Positions 42,669 through 52,053 of a DNA stretch of 64,000 nt are shown here, in pieces. The position numbers were made by a program, and so were the translations under genes. The notes under the pieces are model-generated. The model ran no database searches, had not been told where the DNA came from, and saw nothing but the letters and a program-made list of their open reading frames with translations. Within the stretch, counting starts at the first letter, position 1, and each line of letters starts with the position of its first letter. Origin of the DNA: an uncultured Butyrivibrio sp. (GTDB lineage: Bacteria; Bacillota; Clostridia; Lachnospirales; Lachnospiraceae); contig CAMENP010000010.1 in the NCBI GenBank assembly GCA_945928575.1, positions 23,041 to 87,040 of the forward strand. The letters run 5' to 3'.

Positions 42669-44027
42669 ATGAAATTACCTGAGAAATACATAAATTCCAT
42701 GAAAGAACTTATAGGAGATAAAGAACTTTCGGACTATCTTGCAAGTTTTGACAAGCCGAGACAGTATGGGCTGCGTGTTAATACTGCCAAGATATCCGTT
42801 GAGGATTTCCTTGCAATCAGTCCTTTTAAACTCAAGCCGGTTCCGTGGATTCCTAACGGATTTTATTATGATGAGGAAGACAAACCGGCCAAACATCCTT
42901 ACTATTTCGCGGGATTATATTATCTTCAGGAGCCGAGTGCAATGACTCCGGCGTGTGTGCTGCCCGTAGAAGAGGGCGAATGTGTGCTGGATTTGTGTGC
43001 GGCACCCGGAGGAAAAAGCACAGAACTCGGTGCAAAACTTTGCGGCACGGGACTTCTGGTATCCAATGATGTCAGTGCCTCAAGGATTAAGGCATTGCTT
43101 AAGAACATAGAGGTATTCGGAATAGGAAATGTTATAGTTACATGTGAATACCCGGAGAAGTTAGCGGATAATTTTGGCACGTTTTTCGATAAAATACTTG
43201 TGGACGCACCTTGCTCCGGCGAAGGAATGTTCCGCAAGGATAATAAGCTTATAAAGAGCTGGGAATCACAGGGTCCTGAGTTCTATGCTCCCATACAGAA
43301 AAATATTCTGGACAATGCAGCGCGCATGCTTAAGAATGGCGGCAGTATTGTCTATTCGACGTGCACTTTTTCCAAAATGGAAGATGAGGATAATATAAGA
43401 TATTTCCTCGAAAATCACCCGGAGTTCAGACTTGAGAGAATATATGATTACGAAGGATTTGTACGTGCATTCGGAATGGAAGAAGCAATAAGGCTTTTTC
43501 CGCATCATCTTGACGGAGAAGGCCATTTTGTGGCTCTGCTTGTGAAAGACGGAGAAGAAGATTACCGTAGAACAATAAATGTAAAGGGAAGTTTTGCGCC
43601 AGGCAAGGTGCCGGCGGAACTGAAAGAATTCCTTGATGAACTGGATGTGGACTATGATATGAACCGTATGGTGTGTATCGGCGAGAAAATATATTATATG
43701 CCGGAATGTATGCCGGATATGAAAGGCATCCGTTCCATGAGAACCGGTCTGTTAATGGGAGAACTTAAGAAAAACCGTTTTGAGCCAAGCCAGGCACTTG
43801 CCATGACGATAAGACGTGGGGAATACGGTACGACAGCTGATTTCGAACCGGACGATATCCGTGTCATTAAATATCTCAAAGGAGAGACTGTCGAGGCGGA
43901 TGAGAATACACTTCACGGAAAATCCAAAAACGTACTGATAACCGTGAACGGATATCCTCTCGGATGGGGACGTGTAAACGGTTACACCATCAAGAATAAA
44001 TATCTGCCGGGATGGAGGTGGATGTGA
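42669..44027 (+). CDS. RsmF/NOL1/NOP2/Sun family rRNA (cytosine-C5) methyltransferase
   Basis: The 452-residue enzyme has LDLCAAPGGKSTEL (SAM site), VDAPCSGEGMFRKD with one catalytic Cys, and YSTCTFSKMEDE with the nucleophile Cys. A C-terminal extension (about 300-452) resembles the PUA-like RNA-binding tail of YebU/RsmF, ending GWGRVNGYTIKNKYLPGWRW. It methylates C5 of a cytosine in 16S rRNA; which cytosine cannot be read from sequence. There is no strong ribosome binding site; the gene begins nine bases after the alarmone synthetase. Confidence 0.93.
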   Translation: MKLPEKYINSMKELIGDKELSDYLASFDKPRQYGLRVNTAKISVEDFLAISPFKLKPVPWIPNGFYYDEEDKPAKHPYYFAGLYYLQEPSAMTPACVLPVEEGECVLDLCAAPGGKSTELGAKLCGTGLLVSNDVSASRIKALLKNIEVFGIGNVIVTCEYPEKLADNFGTFFDKILVDAPCSGEGMFRKDNKLIKSWESQGPEFYAPIQKNILDNAARMLKNGGSIVYSTCTFSKMEDEDNIRYFLENHPEFRLERIYDYEGFVRAFGMEEAIRLFPHHLDGEGHFVALLVKDGEEDYRRTINVKGSFAPGKVPAELKEFLDELDVDYDMNRMVCIGEKIYYMPECMPDMKGIRSMRTGLLMGELKKNRFEPSQALAMTIRRGEYGTTADFEPDDIRVIKYLKGETVEADENTLHGKSKNVLITVNGYPLGWGRVNGYTIKNKYLPGWRWM

Positions 44028-44761
44028 TGAAACTTCGCATAGATAAATATCTGGCGGATATGGGAATAGGAAGCAGAAGCGATGTCAAAGCATTCATACG
44101 AAAGGGCATTGTAAAAATCAACAAGACGCCTGCACGTACAGGTAAAGAGAAAGTTGATACGGATTGTGACATTGTTTTTGTGAACGAAGAGCCGGTAGAG
44201 TATGTTCAATACGAATATTACCTTATAAATAAACCGGCCGGCGTTATATCAGCCACGGAGGACAGGAATACACCTACCGTTGTAGACCTGATAAAGGGAG
44301 CAAAGAAAGATGTATTTCCGGTAGGAAGGCTTGATAAGGATACGGAAGGACTGCTGCTTATAACGAATGACGGATTGCTTGCACATAATCTGCTTGCACC
44401 AAAGAAGCATGTCGATAAGAAATATTATGCGGAAACAGACGGACCGCTTAATGAAGATAATGTAAGACAGGTTGCGCAAGGCCTTAAGGTTGACGATGAT
44501 TTTACGGCACTTCCGGCACAGCTTGAGATAATAGAAGCCGGTAATGATTACAGTAAATGCTATATTACGTTACATGAAGGAAAATTTCATCAGATTAAAA
44601 GAATGATGGCTGCAATGGGTTGTAACGTAACATATCTAAAGCGGATTTCTATGGGCGGACTTACTCTTCCGGAAGAACTTGCACCGGGAGAATACATCAG
44701 GCTTTCGCCGGAGAAAATCAAACTATATTTCAAAGACAATATTCCGGAGGAAATATGTTAG
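44027..44761 (+). CDS. 16S rRNA pseudouridine synthase, RsuA/RluB/E/F family
   Basis: The 244-residue protein has an N-terminal S4 RNA-binding domain (LRIDKYLADMGIGSRSDVKAFI) and a pseudouridine synthase core with the catalytic Asp in VGRLDKDTEGLLLITNDG and the KFHQIKRMMAA motif. It isomerises a uridine in rRNA; RsuA (U516 of 16S) is the nearest match. ATG 44027 overlaps the stop of the methyltransferase (GTGATGA) with GGAGGTGG just upstream, so the two rRNA-modifying enzymes are coupled. Confidence 0.92.
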   Translation: MKLRIDKYLADMGIGSRSDVKAFIRKGIVKINKTPARTGKEKVDTDCDIVFVNEEPVEYVQYEYYLINKPAGVISATEDRNTPTVVDLIKGAKKDVFPVGRLDKDTEGLLLITNDGLLAHNLLAPKKHVDKKYYAETDGPLNEDNVRQVAQGLKVDDDFTALPAQLEIIEAGNDYSKCYITLHEGKFHQIKRMMAAMGCNVTYLKRISMGGLTLPEELAPGEYIRLSPEKIKLYFKDNIPEEIC

Positions 44762-45414
44762 AAAATATAAAAGCGTGTTTTTTTGACATGGACGGCACGA
44801 TTATTGATTCAATGTGGATGTGGCGTGACATAGACATAGAATTTTTGGGAAGCAGAGGAATAGAGCTGCCGGAGAATCTGCAGCGCGACATAGAAGGAAT
44901 GAGTTTCACTGAAACGGCAGTCTTTTTTAAAAACAGATTCGGTCTGGATGAAAGCATTGATGACATTAAGCGTATATGGAATGATATGGCAATGGATAAA
45001 TACAGACATCATGTACCGCTCAAACCAGGCGTGGCACGATTTCTTCAAAATGCACATGAACGCGGAATAAGGATGGGAATTGCCACAAGTAATTCAAAAG
45101 AACTTGCAATGTGTTGTCTGGATGCACTTGATATAACAGGATATTTTGATGCCGTTGTCACGGGATGTGATGTAGGAGCAGGCAAGCCGTCACCGGATGT
45201 ATATCTCAAATGTGCTCAATTATGCAATGTATCACCGGATGCATGTATGGTTTTTGAAGATATCCCGGTAGGAATAGATGCGGGACATAACGCCGGCATG
45301 AAGGTGTGTGCGGTTTATGATAAGTATTCCGAAGATGTCGATGAACTAAAGAGACATAAGGCAGATTATTATATAGACAGTTTTGAAAAACTTAATCAGG
45401 AGGAAACATATTAA
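44755..45414 (+). CDS. HAD-superfamily hydrolase, phosphatase/phosphomutase type
   Basis: The 219-residue enzyme starts MLENIKACFFDMDGTIIDSMWMW with the nucleophile Asp of motif I, a helical cap domain (about 18-85), IATSNSKELAMC (motif II), GKPSPDVYLKCA (motif III Lys) and VFEDIPVGIDAGHNAGMKVC (motif IV). This is the beta-phosphoglucomutase-like subgroup; substrates are likely small sugar or metabolite phosphates. It overlaps the end of the pseudouridine synthase by seven bases, and CGGAGGAAAT there supplies its ribosome binding site. Confidence 0.9.
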   Translation: MLENIKACFFDMDGTIIDSMWMWRDIDIEFLGSRGIELPENLQRDIEGMSFTETAVFFKNRFGLDESIDDIKRIWNDMAMDKYRHHVPLKPGVARFLQNAHERGIRMGIATSNSKELAMCCLDALDITGYFDAVVTGCDVGAGKPSPDVYLKCAQLCNVSPDACMVFEDIPVGIDAGHNAGMKVCAVYDKYSEDVDELKRHKADYYIDSFEKLNQEETY

Positions 45415-45415
45415 A

Positions 45416-46159
45416 ATGAAAATAGCGGTCGTAACAGGTGCATCATCCGGAATGGGAAAGGAATTTGCATACCAGATTGACAGAAAATACGGTAAACTCG
45501 ATGAAATCTGGCTCATTGCAAGACGTAAAGAACGTCTTATGGAGCTTGAAAAGGAACTTCATATGCCTGCAAGGGTATTTGCCATGGATATGACAGATGA
45601 TAACGATATGAAGGCTTTTGCGGATTGCCTCAAGGAAAACAACCCGGACATCAAGCTTCTTGTAAATTGTGCGGGATACGGTAAAGTAGGCCGGTTTGAT
45701 GAAATCGACATATATGAACAGGCCGGCATGATAGATCTTAACTGCAAGGCGCTTACTCTTTTTACGGGAATATGTCTTCCTTATGTGTCAACACACAGCC
45801 GTATAATAAATGCAGCATCGGCAGCCGCATTTTCACCGCAGCCGGGATTTAATGTATATGCTGCCACCAAGGCTTATGTCCTTAGCTTCTCAAGGGCACT
45901 CAATGCCGAACTCAAAGGCCGCAAGGTAACTGTAACGGCTATGTGCCCGGGATCGGTTGACACGGAATTTTTCGATATCGCGGGAAACAAAGGAATGAAA
46001 CTTAAATACAGTGATCCTGCCAAAGTAGTTACCAAGGCAATAAAGGATGCAGCCCTCGGTAATGAAATAAGTGTATACGGAGTGACTATGAAAGTAGCCG
46101 AAGCCGCTGCCAAAATTCTTCCGCACAAAGTCGTAATGAAAGTATTTGACAATAAGTAA
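45416..46159 (+). CDS. Short-chain dehydrogenase/reductase
   Basis: The 247-residue protein begins MKIAVVTGASSGMGKEFAYQI with the nucleotide-binding TGxxxGxG, has VNCAGYGKVG (NNAG position), the catalytic Ser in NAASAAAF and YAATKAYVLSFSRAL (YxxxK), and MCPGSVDTEF. It is a classical SDR, probably NADP(H)-linked, with unknown substrate. ATG 45416 is preferred because CAGGAGG lies 12 bases upstream at the end of the HAD gene; a longer frame from 45383 would begin inside that gene. Confidence 0.9.
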   Translation: MKIAVVTGASSGMGKEFAYQIDRKYGKLDEIWLIARRKERLMELEKELHMPARVFAMDMTDDNDMKAFADCLKENNPDIKLLVNCAGYGKVGRFDEIDIYEQAGMIDLNCKALTLFTGICLPYVSTHSRIINAASAAAFSPQPGFNVYAATKAYVLSFSRALNAELKGRKVTVTAMCPGSVDTEFFDIAGNKGMKLKYSDPAKVVTKAIKDAALGNEISVYGVTMKVAEAAAKILPHKVVMKVFDNK

Positions 46160-46176
46160 ATAAAGGTGGAAATGAT

Positions 46177-46752
46177 ATGAAGAAAACAAAGGGCGAGCGC
46201 GGTTATATGCGCGCAAGGAAAACCAAACTCGGAGTCGGAACAATTGTCGGATTTTTGTTGATGATCCTTATATATTTTATCGGATATTATATTTTTGGCA
46301 CAGGCAAAAATTATGTAACAATACTTGCCGTTCTTGTAATACTTCCGACGGCCAAGATTTTTGTGCAGTATCTTATGATCCCGTGGAACTGTAAGGTAAG
46401 TGAGGCAACTTATAACGAAGGCGAAGCAAGTGCGGCGCCGCTTAAGGTGTATTATGATATGCTTATGACCGCACAGGAAAAATGTTTTGCAATCAATATG
46501 CTGGTAATTGATAAAGATGAGAATATTGTTGCATATACATGTGACGAAAAAGCAATACCGGAGAAATTTGAAAAGGGAGTTACCAACTTCCTTAATTACT
46601 ATGATTACAATGCCAAAGTAAAATTGTTTAAAGATGCATCACAGTTTAATAAACGTGTCAAACAGCTTGCTGCAAGAAATGCTGAGCTGACTGATGAAGA
46701 GAAGGAGCATATAGATACTGTTTTTGAAAAAGTATCTATTATGAGTATCTGA
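46177..46752 (+). CDS. Uncharacterised two-segment membrane protein
   Basis: The 191-residue protein has a basic N-terminus and two membrane segments (about residues 21-42 and 46-66), followed by a cytoplasmic-looking alpha/beta domain: EKCFAINMLVIDKDENIVAYTCD and NFLNYYDYNAKVKLFKDASQF. No catalytic motif is visible and I cannot name a family. AAAGGTGG precedes the ATG. It stands two bases before an RluA-type gene and so probably shares its transcript. Confidence 0.72.
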   Translation: MKKTKGERGYMRARKTKLGVGTIVGFLLMILIYFIGYYIFGTGKNYVTILAVLVILPTAKIFVQYLMIPWNCKVSEATYNEGEASAAPLKVYYDMLMTAQEKCFAINMLVIDKDENIVAYTCDEKAIPEKFEKGVTNFLNYYDYNAKVKLFKDASQFNKRVKQLAARNAELTDEEKEHIDTVFEKVSIMSI

Positions 46753-46753
46753 T

Positions 46754-47710
46754 ATGAGAGAATATATTATTTCAGATAATGAAGCCGGACAGCGTTTTGA
46801 CAAATATCTTGCAAAATTGTTTAAAAATGCCCCTTCAGGACTTATTTTTAAGCAGCTTAGAGGTAAAAATATTACACTTAACAAAGCAAAAGCCAAAGGA
46901 AACGAAAAACTAAATGCCAAAGATGTAGTACAGGTTTTTATGGCAGATGCAACAATAGATAAATTCACCGGAGACAGGGTGAATGATATAAAAGTGTATG
47001 AAAATATGCCGTTTAATGTTGTATATGAAGATGACAATATTATAATCGCCGATAAATGTGCCGGCGTTCTTTCGCAGAAGGCAAAATCATCCGATGTTTC
47101 AATGAATGAGCTGCTGTTATCATATCTGATTAAATCAAACCGCTCCGGAAATATAAGTGCTGCATTTACACCTGCTTTTTGTAACAGACTTGACAGAAAT
47201 ACATCCGGCCTTATGATTGCCGGCGTTTCGCTTGCCGGTTCGCAGAAAATGTCGGAGCTCATCAAAATGAGAGATATTGAGAAATATTATCTTGCCGTTG
47301 TGTACGGCAGAGTGAAACATGCAGAACGTATAAGCGGATATATTAAGAAGGACGAAACAGCCAATAAAGTAACAATCGACGATAACCCGGATGATGGGGA
47401 TTTTATTGACACAGAGTTTGAACCGCTCGAATATTATGATTGCCTTACATTGGTAAAAGTCAGGCTGATAACGGGAAAAACGCATCAGATAAGGGCACAG
47501 ATGTCAAAATTGGGATTCCCGATAGCCGGAGATGTCAAATACGGAAGTCCGGAGTCGATTGCTTTTTCTAAGAAAAATGGATTAAAAAGGCAGCTTTTAC
47601 ATTCATATGAACTTGTTTTTCCAAAGCTTACGGGCCGGTTTGCAAATATATCGGAGATGGACATAAAATCAGGATTTCCTGAAGATTTCAAGAGGTTTTT
47701 CAATGGCTGA
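46754..47710 (+). CDS. RluA-family 23S rRNA pseudouridine synthase
   Basis: The 318-residue enzyme has an N-terminal S4-like domain (AGQRFDKYLAKLFKNAPSGL) and the RluA catalytic stretch CNRLDRNTSGLMIAGVSLAG with the active Asp, followed by KYYLAVVYGRVK and KTHQIRAQMSKLGFPIAGDVKYG. The target could be one of the RluC/RluD sites of 23S rRNA. It overlaps recU by eight bases at its end. It is the third RNA-modifying enzyme within five kilobases. Confidence 0.92.
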   Translation: MREYIISDNEAGQRFDKYLAKLFKNAPSGLIFKQLRGKNITLNKAKAKGNEKLNAKDVVQVFMADATIDKFTGDRVNDIKVYENMPFNVVYEDDNIIIADKCAGVLSQKAKSSDVSMNELLLSYLIKSNRSGNISAAFTPAFCNRLDRNTSGLMIAGVSLAGSQKMSELIKMRDIEKYYLAVVYGRVKHAERISGYIKKDETANKVTIDDNPDDGDFIDTEFEPLEYYDCLTLVKVRLITGKTHQIRAQMSKLGFPIAGDVKYGSPESIAFSKKNGLKRQLLHSYELVFPKLTGRFANISEMDIKSGFPEDFKRFFNG

Positions 47711-48230
47711 GAGCAGAGGTCTGAGAGGGTCGGTACTCGAAGAGATGATCAATATGACAAATGAGGTGTATCGTGACAATAATCTTGCTTTGATACAGAA
47801 AATACCGACTCCGATAACACCGATCACAATAGACAAAGAAAGCAGGCATATAACACTTGCTTATTTTGACCGGAAAAGTACCGTTGATTATATCGGTACG
47901 GTTCAGGGTGTACCGGTATGCTTTGATGCCAAAGAGTGCCGGACGGATAATTTTTCCATGCAGAATATCCATGAACACCAGTATGAGTTTATGAAAGATT
48001 TTGAAAGTCAGGGCGGAATATCATTTATAATACTGTATTTTACCGCGAGGGATGAAAAATATTACATTCCATTCAAAGACATTAAGAAGTTTGTCGAGCG
48101 GGCCAAAGCCGGAGGCCTTAAACATTTTAAATATTCGGAGATAGATATGACATACAGGATAAGGCAGAAAGGCGGAGCGCTTGTACATTACCTCGAACAG
48201 CTGAATATGGATTTGGATTCGCGGGGTTGA
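47703..48230 (+). CDS. recU: Holliday junction resolvase RecU
   Basis: The 175-residue protein matches RecU: RGLRGSVLEEMINMTNEVY, ALIQKIPTPITPI, STVDYIGTVQGVPVCFDAKEC (the metal-binding D and DxK core), then IHEHQYEFMKDFESQGGISF and the closing YLEQLNMDLD. RecU cuts four-way junctions in Gram-positive bacteria and works with RecA and RuvAB. In Bacillus it is next to the penicillin-binding protein gene ponA; here it is behind an RluA-type gene. Its last four bases overlap the his promoter -35 box. Confidence 0.94.
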   Translation: MAESRGLRGSVLEEMINMTNEVYRDNNLALIQKIPTPITPITIDKESRHITLAYFDRKSTVDYIGTVQGVPVCFDAKECRTDNFSMQNIHEHQYEFMKDFESQGGISFIILYFTARDEKYYIPFKDIKKFVERAKAGGLKHFKYSEIDMTYRIRQKGGALVHYLEQLNMDLDSRG

Positions 48231-48255
48231 CAAATATATTTTTTTATGATATGTT
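48227..48255 (+). promoter_or_regulatory. Promoter of the histidine operon
   Basis: TTGACA (48227-48232), overlapping the recU stop, and TATGTT (48250-48255) are 17 bases apart. The predicted start lies near 48262, leaving about 55 bases of leader before the hisZ ATG, in which I see no T-box or attenuator. Confidence 0.75.
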
Positions 48256-48316
48256 TTCTTGTAGTAATGAATTAGCGATTTACCACAATAAAGTAATACA
48301 CGGGAAAGAGGCAGAT

Positions 48317-49504
48317 ATGGAAAGAAAATTATTGCATACACCGGAAGGCGTAAGAGATATATATAACGGTGAATGTACACAGAAATTATATATACAGGAT
48401 AAGATTCACAATATTCTTAAGTTATACGGATATACGGATATACAGACTCCTTCATTTGAGTTTTTCGATATTTTTAATAAAGAACGCGGATCGGTTGCGT
48501 CCCAGAATATGTTCAAGTTATTCGACAGAGAGGGAAATACACTTGTATTAAGACCGGATATGACTCCTGCGATCGCAAGATGCGCAGCCAAATATTTTGA
48601 GGATGAGACGGATGCCGTAAGACTTTGTTACAGCGGCAATACATTTATCAATAATTCCAGATATCAGGGAAGACTTAAAGAGACAACCCAGACAGGATGC
48701 GAACTTATAGGTGATTCGTCTATTGAGGCGGATGCGGAGATGATTGCGATACTGGTTGAATCGGTATTAAGTTCGGGCCTTACCGATTTTCAGGTTGAAG
48801 TCGGCCATATAGGATATTTTAAGGGCCTTGCCATGAAGGCAGGACTCGATTCCGACAGCGAAGCTGAGATGCGCCAGATAATCCGTAATAAGAATATATT
48901 CCGCGTCGGAGAGATAATTGAAAGTGAAAATATAGACAGAAATTTAGGCGAAGTATTCTATAAACTGCCACAGCTGTTCGGTGATGTGGAAGTGCTTGAC
49001 CGTGCAGCACTTCTTGCTGATAATGAAACTTCACTGGCGGCGGTGGATCATCTTAAGAAACTTTATGAACTTCTTAAAGCTTACGGCGTTGAGAAGTATG
49101 TTACATTTGATCTCGGAATGTTGAGCGAACTTGATTATTATACCGGTATTGTTTTTAAAGCATATACATATGACGTCGGAGAACCGATAGCAAGTGGCGG
49201 CCGTTATGATAAATTGATAGGTCAGTTCGGCAAAGATAAAGCTTCGGTCGGATTCTGCATAACGGTGGATTTATTGCAGCAGGCAATGAACAGACAGAAA
49301 GTTGAGTCAGAGTGCGGCACAAGGCCAAGACTTATCGTATATGATGATTCCAATGTTACTGATGCGATTAAGCTTGCGGCATTTTTCCGCAAATCGGATG
49401 TCCCGGCTGTACTTGCAAGAAGTGCATCTCCGGATGATTATGATAAATATGAAGATGTGCTTTTTGTCGATAAGAATCTTCTTGAAAGGTATGGTGTACA
49501 ATAA
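48317..49504 (+). CDS. hisZ: ATP phosphoribosyltransferase regulatory subunit
   Basis: The 395-residue protein resembles class II histidyl-tRNA synthetase but serves as the regulatory partner of short HisG. It has [38 protein letters not shown] (motif 2-like), [20 protein letters not shown] and [16 protein letters not shown]. It lacks the C-terminal anticodon-binding domain of a true HisRS. ATG 48317 lies behind AAAGAGG; the longer frame would begin on the TTG of the promoter. Presence with a 219-residue HisG confirms the hetero-octameric HisGZ type. The stop overlaps the hisG ATG (TAATG). Confidence 0.94.
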   Translation: MERKLLHTPEGVRDIYNGECTQKLYIQDKIHNILKLYGYTDIQTPSFEFFDIFNKERGSVASQNMFKLFDREGNTLVLRPDMTPAIARCAAKYFEDETDAVRLCYSGNTFINNSRYQGRLKETTQTGCELIGDSSIEADAEMIAILVESVLSSGLTDFQVEVGHIGYFKGLAMKAGLDSDSEAEMRQIIRNKNIFRVGEIIESENIDRNLGEVFYKLPQLFGDVEVLDRAALLADNETSLAAVDHLKKLYELLKAYGVEKYVTFDLGMLSELDYYTGIVFKAYTYDVGEPIASGGRYDKLIGQFGKDKASVGFCITVDLLQQAMNRQKVESECGTRPRLIVYDDSNVTDAIKLAAFFRKSDVPAVLARSASPDDYDKYEDVLFVDKNLLERYGVQ

Positions 49505-50163
49505 TGAGATATATTACATTCGCACTTGCTAAAGGCCGCCTTGCCAGAAAAGCTATGGAAATACTTGAAGAAATAGGTATTACATGCGAGGAAATGAAAG
49601 ATGAGAAAACAAGGAAACTTATATTTGTAAATGAAGAACTTAAACTTAAATTTTTCCTTGCAAAGGCATCCGATGTGCCTACATATGTCGAGTATGGTGC
49701 GGCAGATATAGGAATTGTCGGCAGGGATACGCTGCTTGAAGAAGATCGTAAACTTTATGAAGTATATGATCTTGGAATCGGTAAATGTAAGATGTGCGTG
49801 TGCGGACCGGAAAGCGCCAAAGCACTGCTTAACGGCCACGACCTTATAAGAGTCGCATCCAAATATCCGCATATTGCCAAAGATTATTTCTATAATGTCA
49901 AGCATCAGACAGTCGAGATAATCAAGCTTAACGGTTCCGTTGAACTTGCACCTATTGTGGGTCTTTCAGAGGTTATTGTTGATATTGTCGAGACCGGTGC
50001 GACGCTTCGTGAGAACGGTTTACAGGTACTTGAGGAAGTATGTGATCTGTCGGCCAGGGTTGTCGTTAACCAGGTGAGCATGAAGATGGAAAGCTCCAGA
50101 ATAATGGATATAATAGACAAGCTCCGCATACGCGATGAGCAGAGAAAAACGGAGGTACAATAA
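49504..50163 (+). CDS. hisG: ATP phosphoribosyltransferase catalytic subunit, short form
   Basis: The 219-residue protein is the short HisG without the C-terminal regulatory domain: [44 protein letters not shown], and the phosphate loop [14 protein letters not shown]. It performs the first step of histidine synthesis, joining ATP and PRPP. Short HisG needs HisZ, encoded directly upstream and overlapping by one base. Feedback inhibition by histidine is expected through HisZ. Confidence 0.96.
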   Translation: MRYITFALAKGRLARKAMEILEEIGITCEEMKDEKTRKLIFVNEELKLKFFLAKASDVPTYVEYGAADIGIVGRDTLLEEDRKLYEVYDLGIGKCKMCVCGPESAKALLNGHDLIRVASKYPHIAKDYFYNVKHQTVEIIKLNGSVELAPIVGLSEVIVDIVETGATLRENGLQVLEEVCDLSARVVVNQVSMKMESSRIMDIIDKLRIRDEQRKTEVQ

Positions 50164-50164
50164 T

Positions 50165-51454
50165 ATGAGAATACTTGAACTTAATGAAAATACCAAGAAA
50201 GATATTTTGAGCAATCTTCTTAAAAGAAGTCCTAACAGCTATGGAGAATATGAAGGACGCGTCAGCGCTATAATAGATGATATCAAAAACCGCCGCGATG
50301 AAGCGGTATTTGAATATACTAAGAAGTTCGACGGTTATGATCTTAACGCAGGCAATATAATCGTAACCGAAGACGAAATCAAAGCAGCATATGAAGAAAT
50401 TGATGACGGACTCGTTGAAATAATCAGAAAAGCACTTGTAAATATCAGAAATTATCATGCTAAGCAGAAGCGCAACAGCTGGTTTGATGCAACACCGGAC
50501 GGCACAATTCTCGGACAGAAGATAACACCGCTTGCAAGAGTGGGCGTATATGTTCCTGGTGGCAAAGCCGCATATCCGTCATCGGTTCTTATGAATGTTG
50601 TTCCGGCTAAAGTTGCCGGGGTTGACGAGATAATTATGTGTACACCTCCGGGAAAAGACGGTAAAATTTATTGCGGAACACTTGTTGCAGCCAAAGAGGC
50701 CGGCGTTGATGTGATATATAAGGTCGGCGGAGCCCAGGCAATAGCTGCTATGGCGTACGGAACGGAAAGCGTACCGAAGGTTGACAAAATAGTTGGACCC
50801 GGAAATATATATGTAGCGCTTGCCAAGAAAGCCGTATACGGACAGGTCGGAATTGACTCAATTGCGGGTCCGAGTGAGATAATGGTCCTTGCAGATGAGA
50901 GTGCCAATCCAAGATTTGTGGCTGCGGACCTTTTATCCCAGGCGGAGCATGATGAGCTTGCATCCGCCATACTTGTAACCACATCAAGGACACTTGCCGA
51001 TAAGGTGAGTGAAGAAACAGAAGGTTTCTTAAAAGAGCTTTCAAGAAGACAGATAATAGAAAAATCACTTGAAAATTACGGATATATTCTGTTGGCCAAG
51101 GATATGGACGAGGCTGTTTCGGTTGTTAATGAAATTGCATCCGAGCACCTGGAACTTGTAACAAAAGATCCGTTCCAGACAATGACCAAAATACGCAACG
51201 CAGGAGCTATTTTCCTCGGAGAGTATTCTTCGGAACCTCTCGGCGATTATTTTGCGGGACCGAACCATGTACTTCCGACTAACGGAACAGCCAAGTTCTT
51301 TTCGCCTCTTGAAGTTGACGATTTCATTAAAAAGTCAAGCATTATTTCGTATTCAAGAGAGGCCCTTGGCGAAATACATTCGGACATAGAGAAATTTGCA
51401 CAGGCTGAAGGCCTTACGGCTCATGCTAATTCTATCAAAGTCAGATTTGAATAA
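50165..51454 (+). CDS. hisD: Histidinol dehydrogenase
   Basis: The 429-residue enzyme has the HisD signature around IDSIAGPSEIMVLADESANP, GVYVPGGKAAYPSSVLMN, KVGGAQAIAAMAYGT, and the zinc/catalytic segment SQAEHDELASAILV, plus AGPNHVLPTNGTAKF near the end. It oxidises histidinol to histidine in two NAD-linked steps. ATG 50165 follows the hisG stop by one base and has CGGAGG upstream, inside hisG; the longer frame from 50135 is rejected. Confidence 0.96.
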   Translation: MRILELNENTKKDILSNLLKRSPNSYGEYEGRVSAIIDDIKNRRDEAVFEYTKKFDGYDLNAGNIIVTEDEIKAAYEEIDDGLVEIIRKALVNIRNYHAKQKRNSWFDATPDGTILGQKITPLARVGVYVPGGKAAYPSSVLMNVVPAKVAGVDEIIMCTPPGKDGKIYCGTLVAAKEAGVDVIYKVGGAQAIAAMAYGTESVPKVDKIVGPGNIYVALAKKAVYGQVGIDSIAGPSEIMVLADESANPRFVAADLLSQAEHDELASAILVTTSRTLADKVSEETEGFLKELSRRQIIEKSLENYGYILLAKDMDEAVSVVNEIASEHLELVTKDPFQTMTKIRNAGAIFLGEYSSEPLGDYFAGPNHVLPTNGTAKFFSPLEVDDFIKKSSIISYSREALGEIHSDIEKFAQAEGLTAHANSIKVRFE

Positions 51455-51464
51455 GGAGCATATT

Positions 51465-52052
51465 ATGACGAGAAAATCAAAAGTAACGCGAAAGACCGCC
51501 GAGACAGAGATTGAACTTGAAATCGATCTTGACGGAAGCGGCAAAGCTGAAGTTGATACGGGAATAGGTTTTTTTGACCATATGTTAATAAGCTTTGCAA
51601 AGCATGGTCTCTTTGACCTTAAGGTGACGGTGAACGGCGATCTGCATGTGGACTGCCATCATACCATAGAAGATACCGGAATAGTTCTCGGCGAGGCGAT
51701 CAAGAAAGCTCTCGGTGACAAACGCGGAATAAGAAGATTCGGTAATTTTATGCTGCCGATGGATGAGACACTTGTGCTTTGCGCGATTGATCTGTCCGGA
51801 AGACCATATCTTGTGTTTGACGGTACATTTAATACTGAACGCGTCGGATATTTTGACACGGAAATGGTCAAAGAATTTTTCTACGCCGTTTCGTATTCGG
51901 CCGGAATGAATCTTCATATCAAAGAGATGTACGGCGAAAATGCGCATCACATAATAGAAGCTATGTTTAAGGCGTTTGCAAGGGCACTTGATGAGGCAGT
52001 TTCATACGATGAAAGAGTACACGGACTTCCGTCCACGAAAGGAGCACTTTAA
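51465..52052 (+). CDS. hisB: Imidazoleglycerol-phosphate dehydratase
   Basis: The 195-residue protein is a monofunctional HisB dehydratase: GIGFFDHMLISFAKHGLFDL, DCHHTIEDTGIVLGEAI and the second half with HIKEMYGENAHHIIEAMFKAFARAL, whose His/Glu residues hold two manganese ions. No histidinol-phosphatase domain is fused, so a separate phosphatase is needed. Its start is behind AAGGAGC; the gene follows hisD by ten bases. Confidence 0.96.
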   Translation: MTRKSKVTRKTAETEIELEIDLDGSGKAEVDTGIGFFDHMLISFAKHGLFDLKVTVNGDLHVDCHHTIEDTGIVLGEAIKKALGDKRGIRRFGNFMLPMDETLVLCAIDLSGRPYLVFDGTFNTERVGYFDTEMVKEFFYAVSYSAGMNLHIKEMYGENAHHIIEAMFKAFARALDEAVSYDERVHGLPSTKGAL

Positions 52053-52053
52053 A

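Noticed and set aside
48227..48316. Longer hisZ starting with TTG at 48227
   Set aside because: That TTG is part of the TTGACA promoter box; the ATG at 48317 has a proper ribosome binding site and the family start.
48256..48316. T-box or histidine attenuator before hisZ
   Set aside because: The leader is about 55 bases with no histidine codon run, T-box motif or terminator hairpin.
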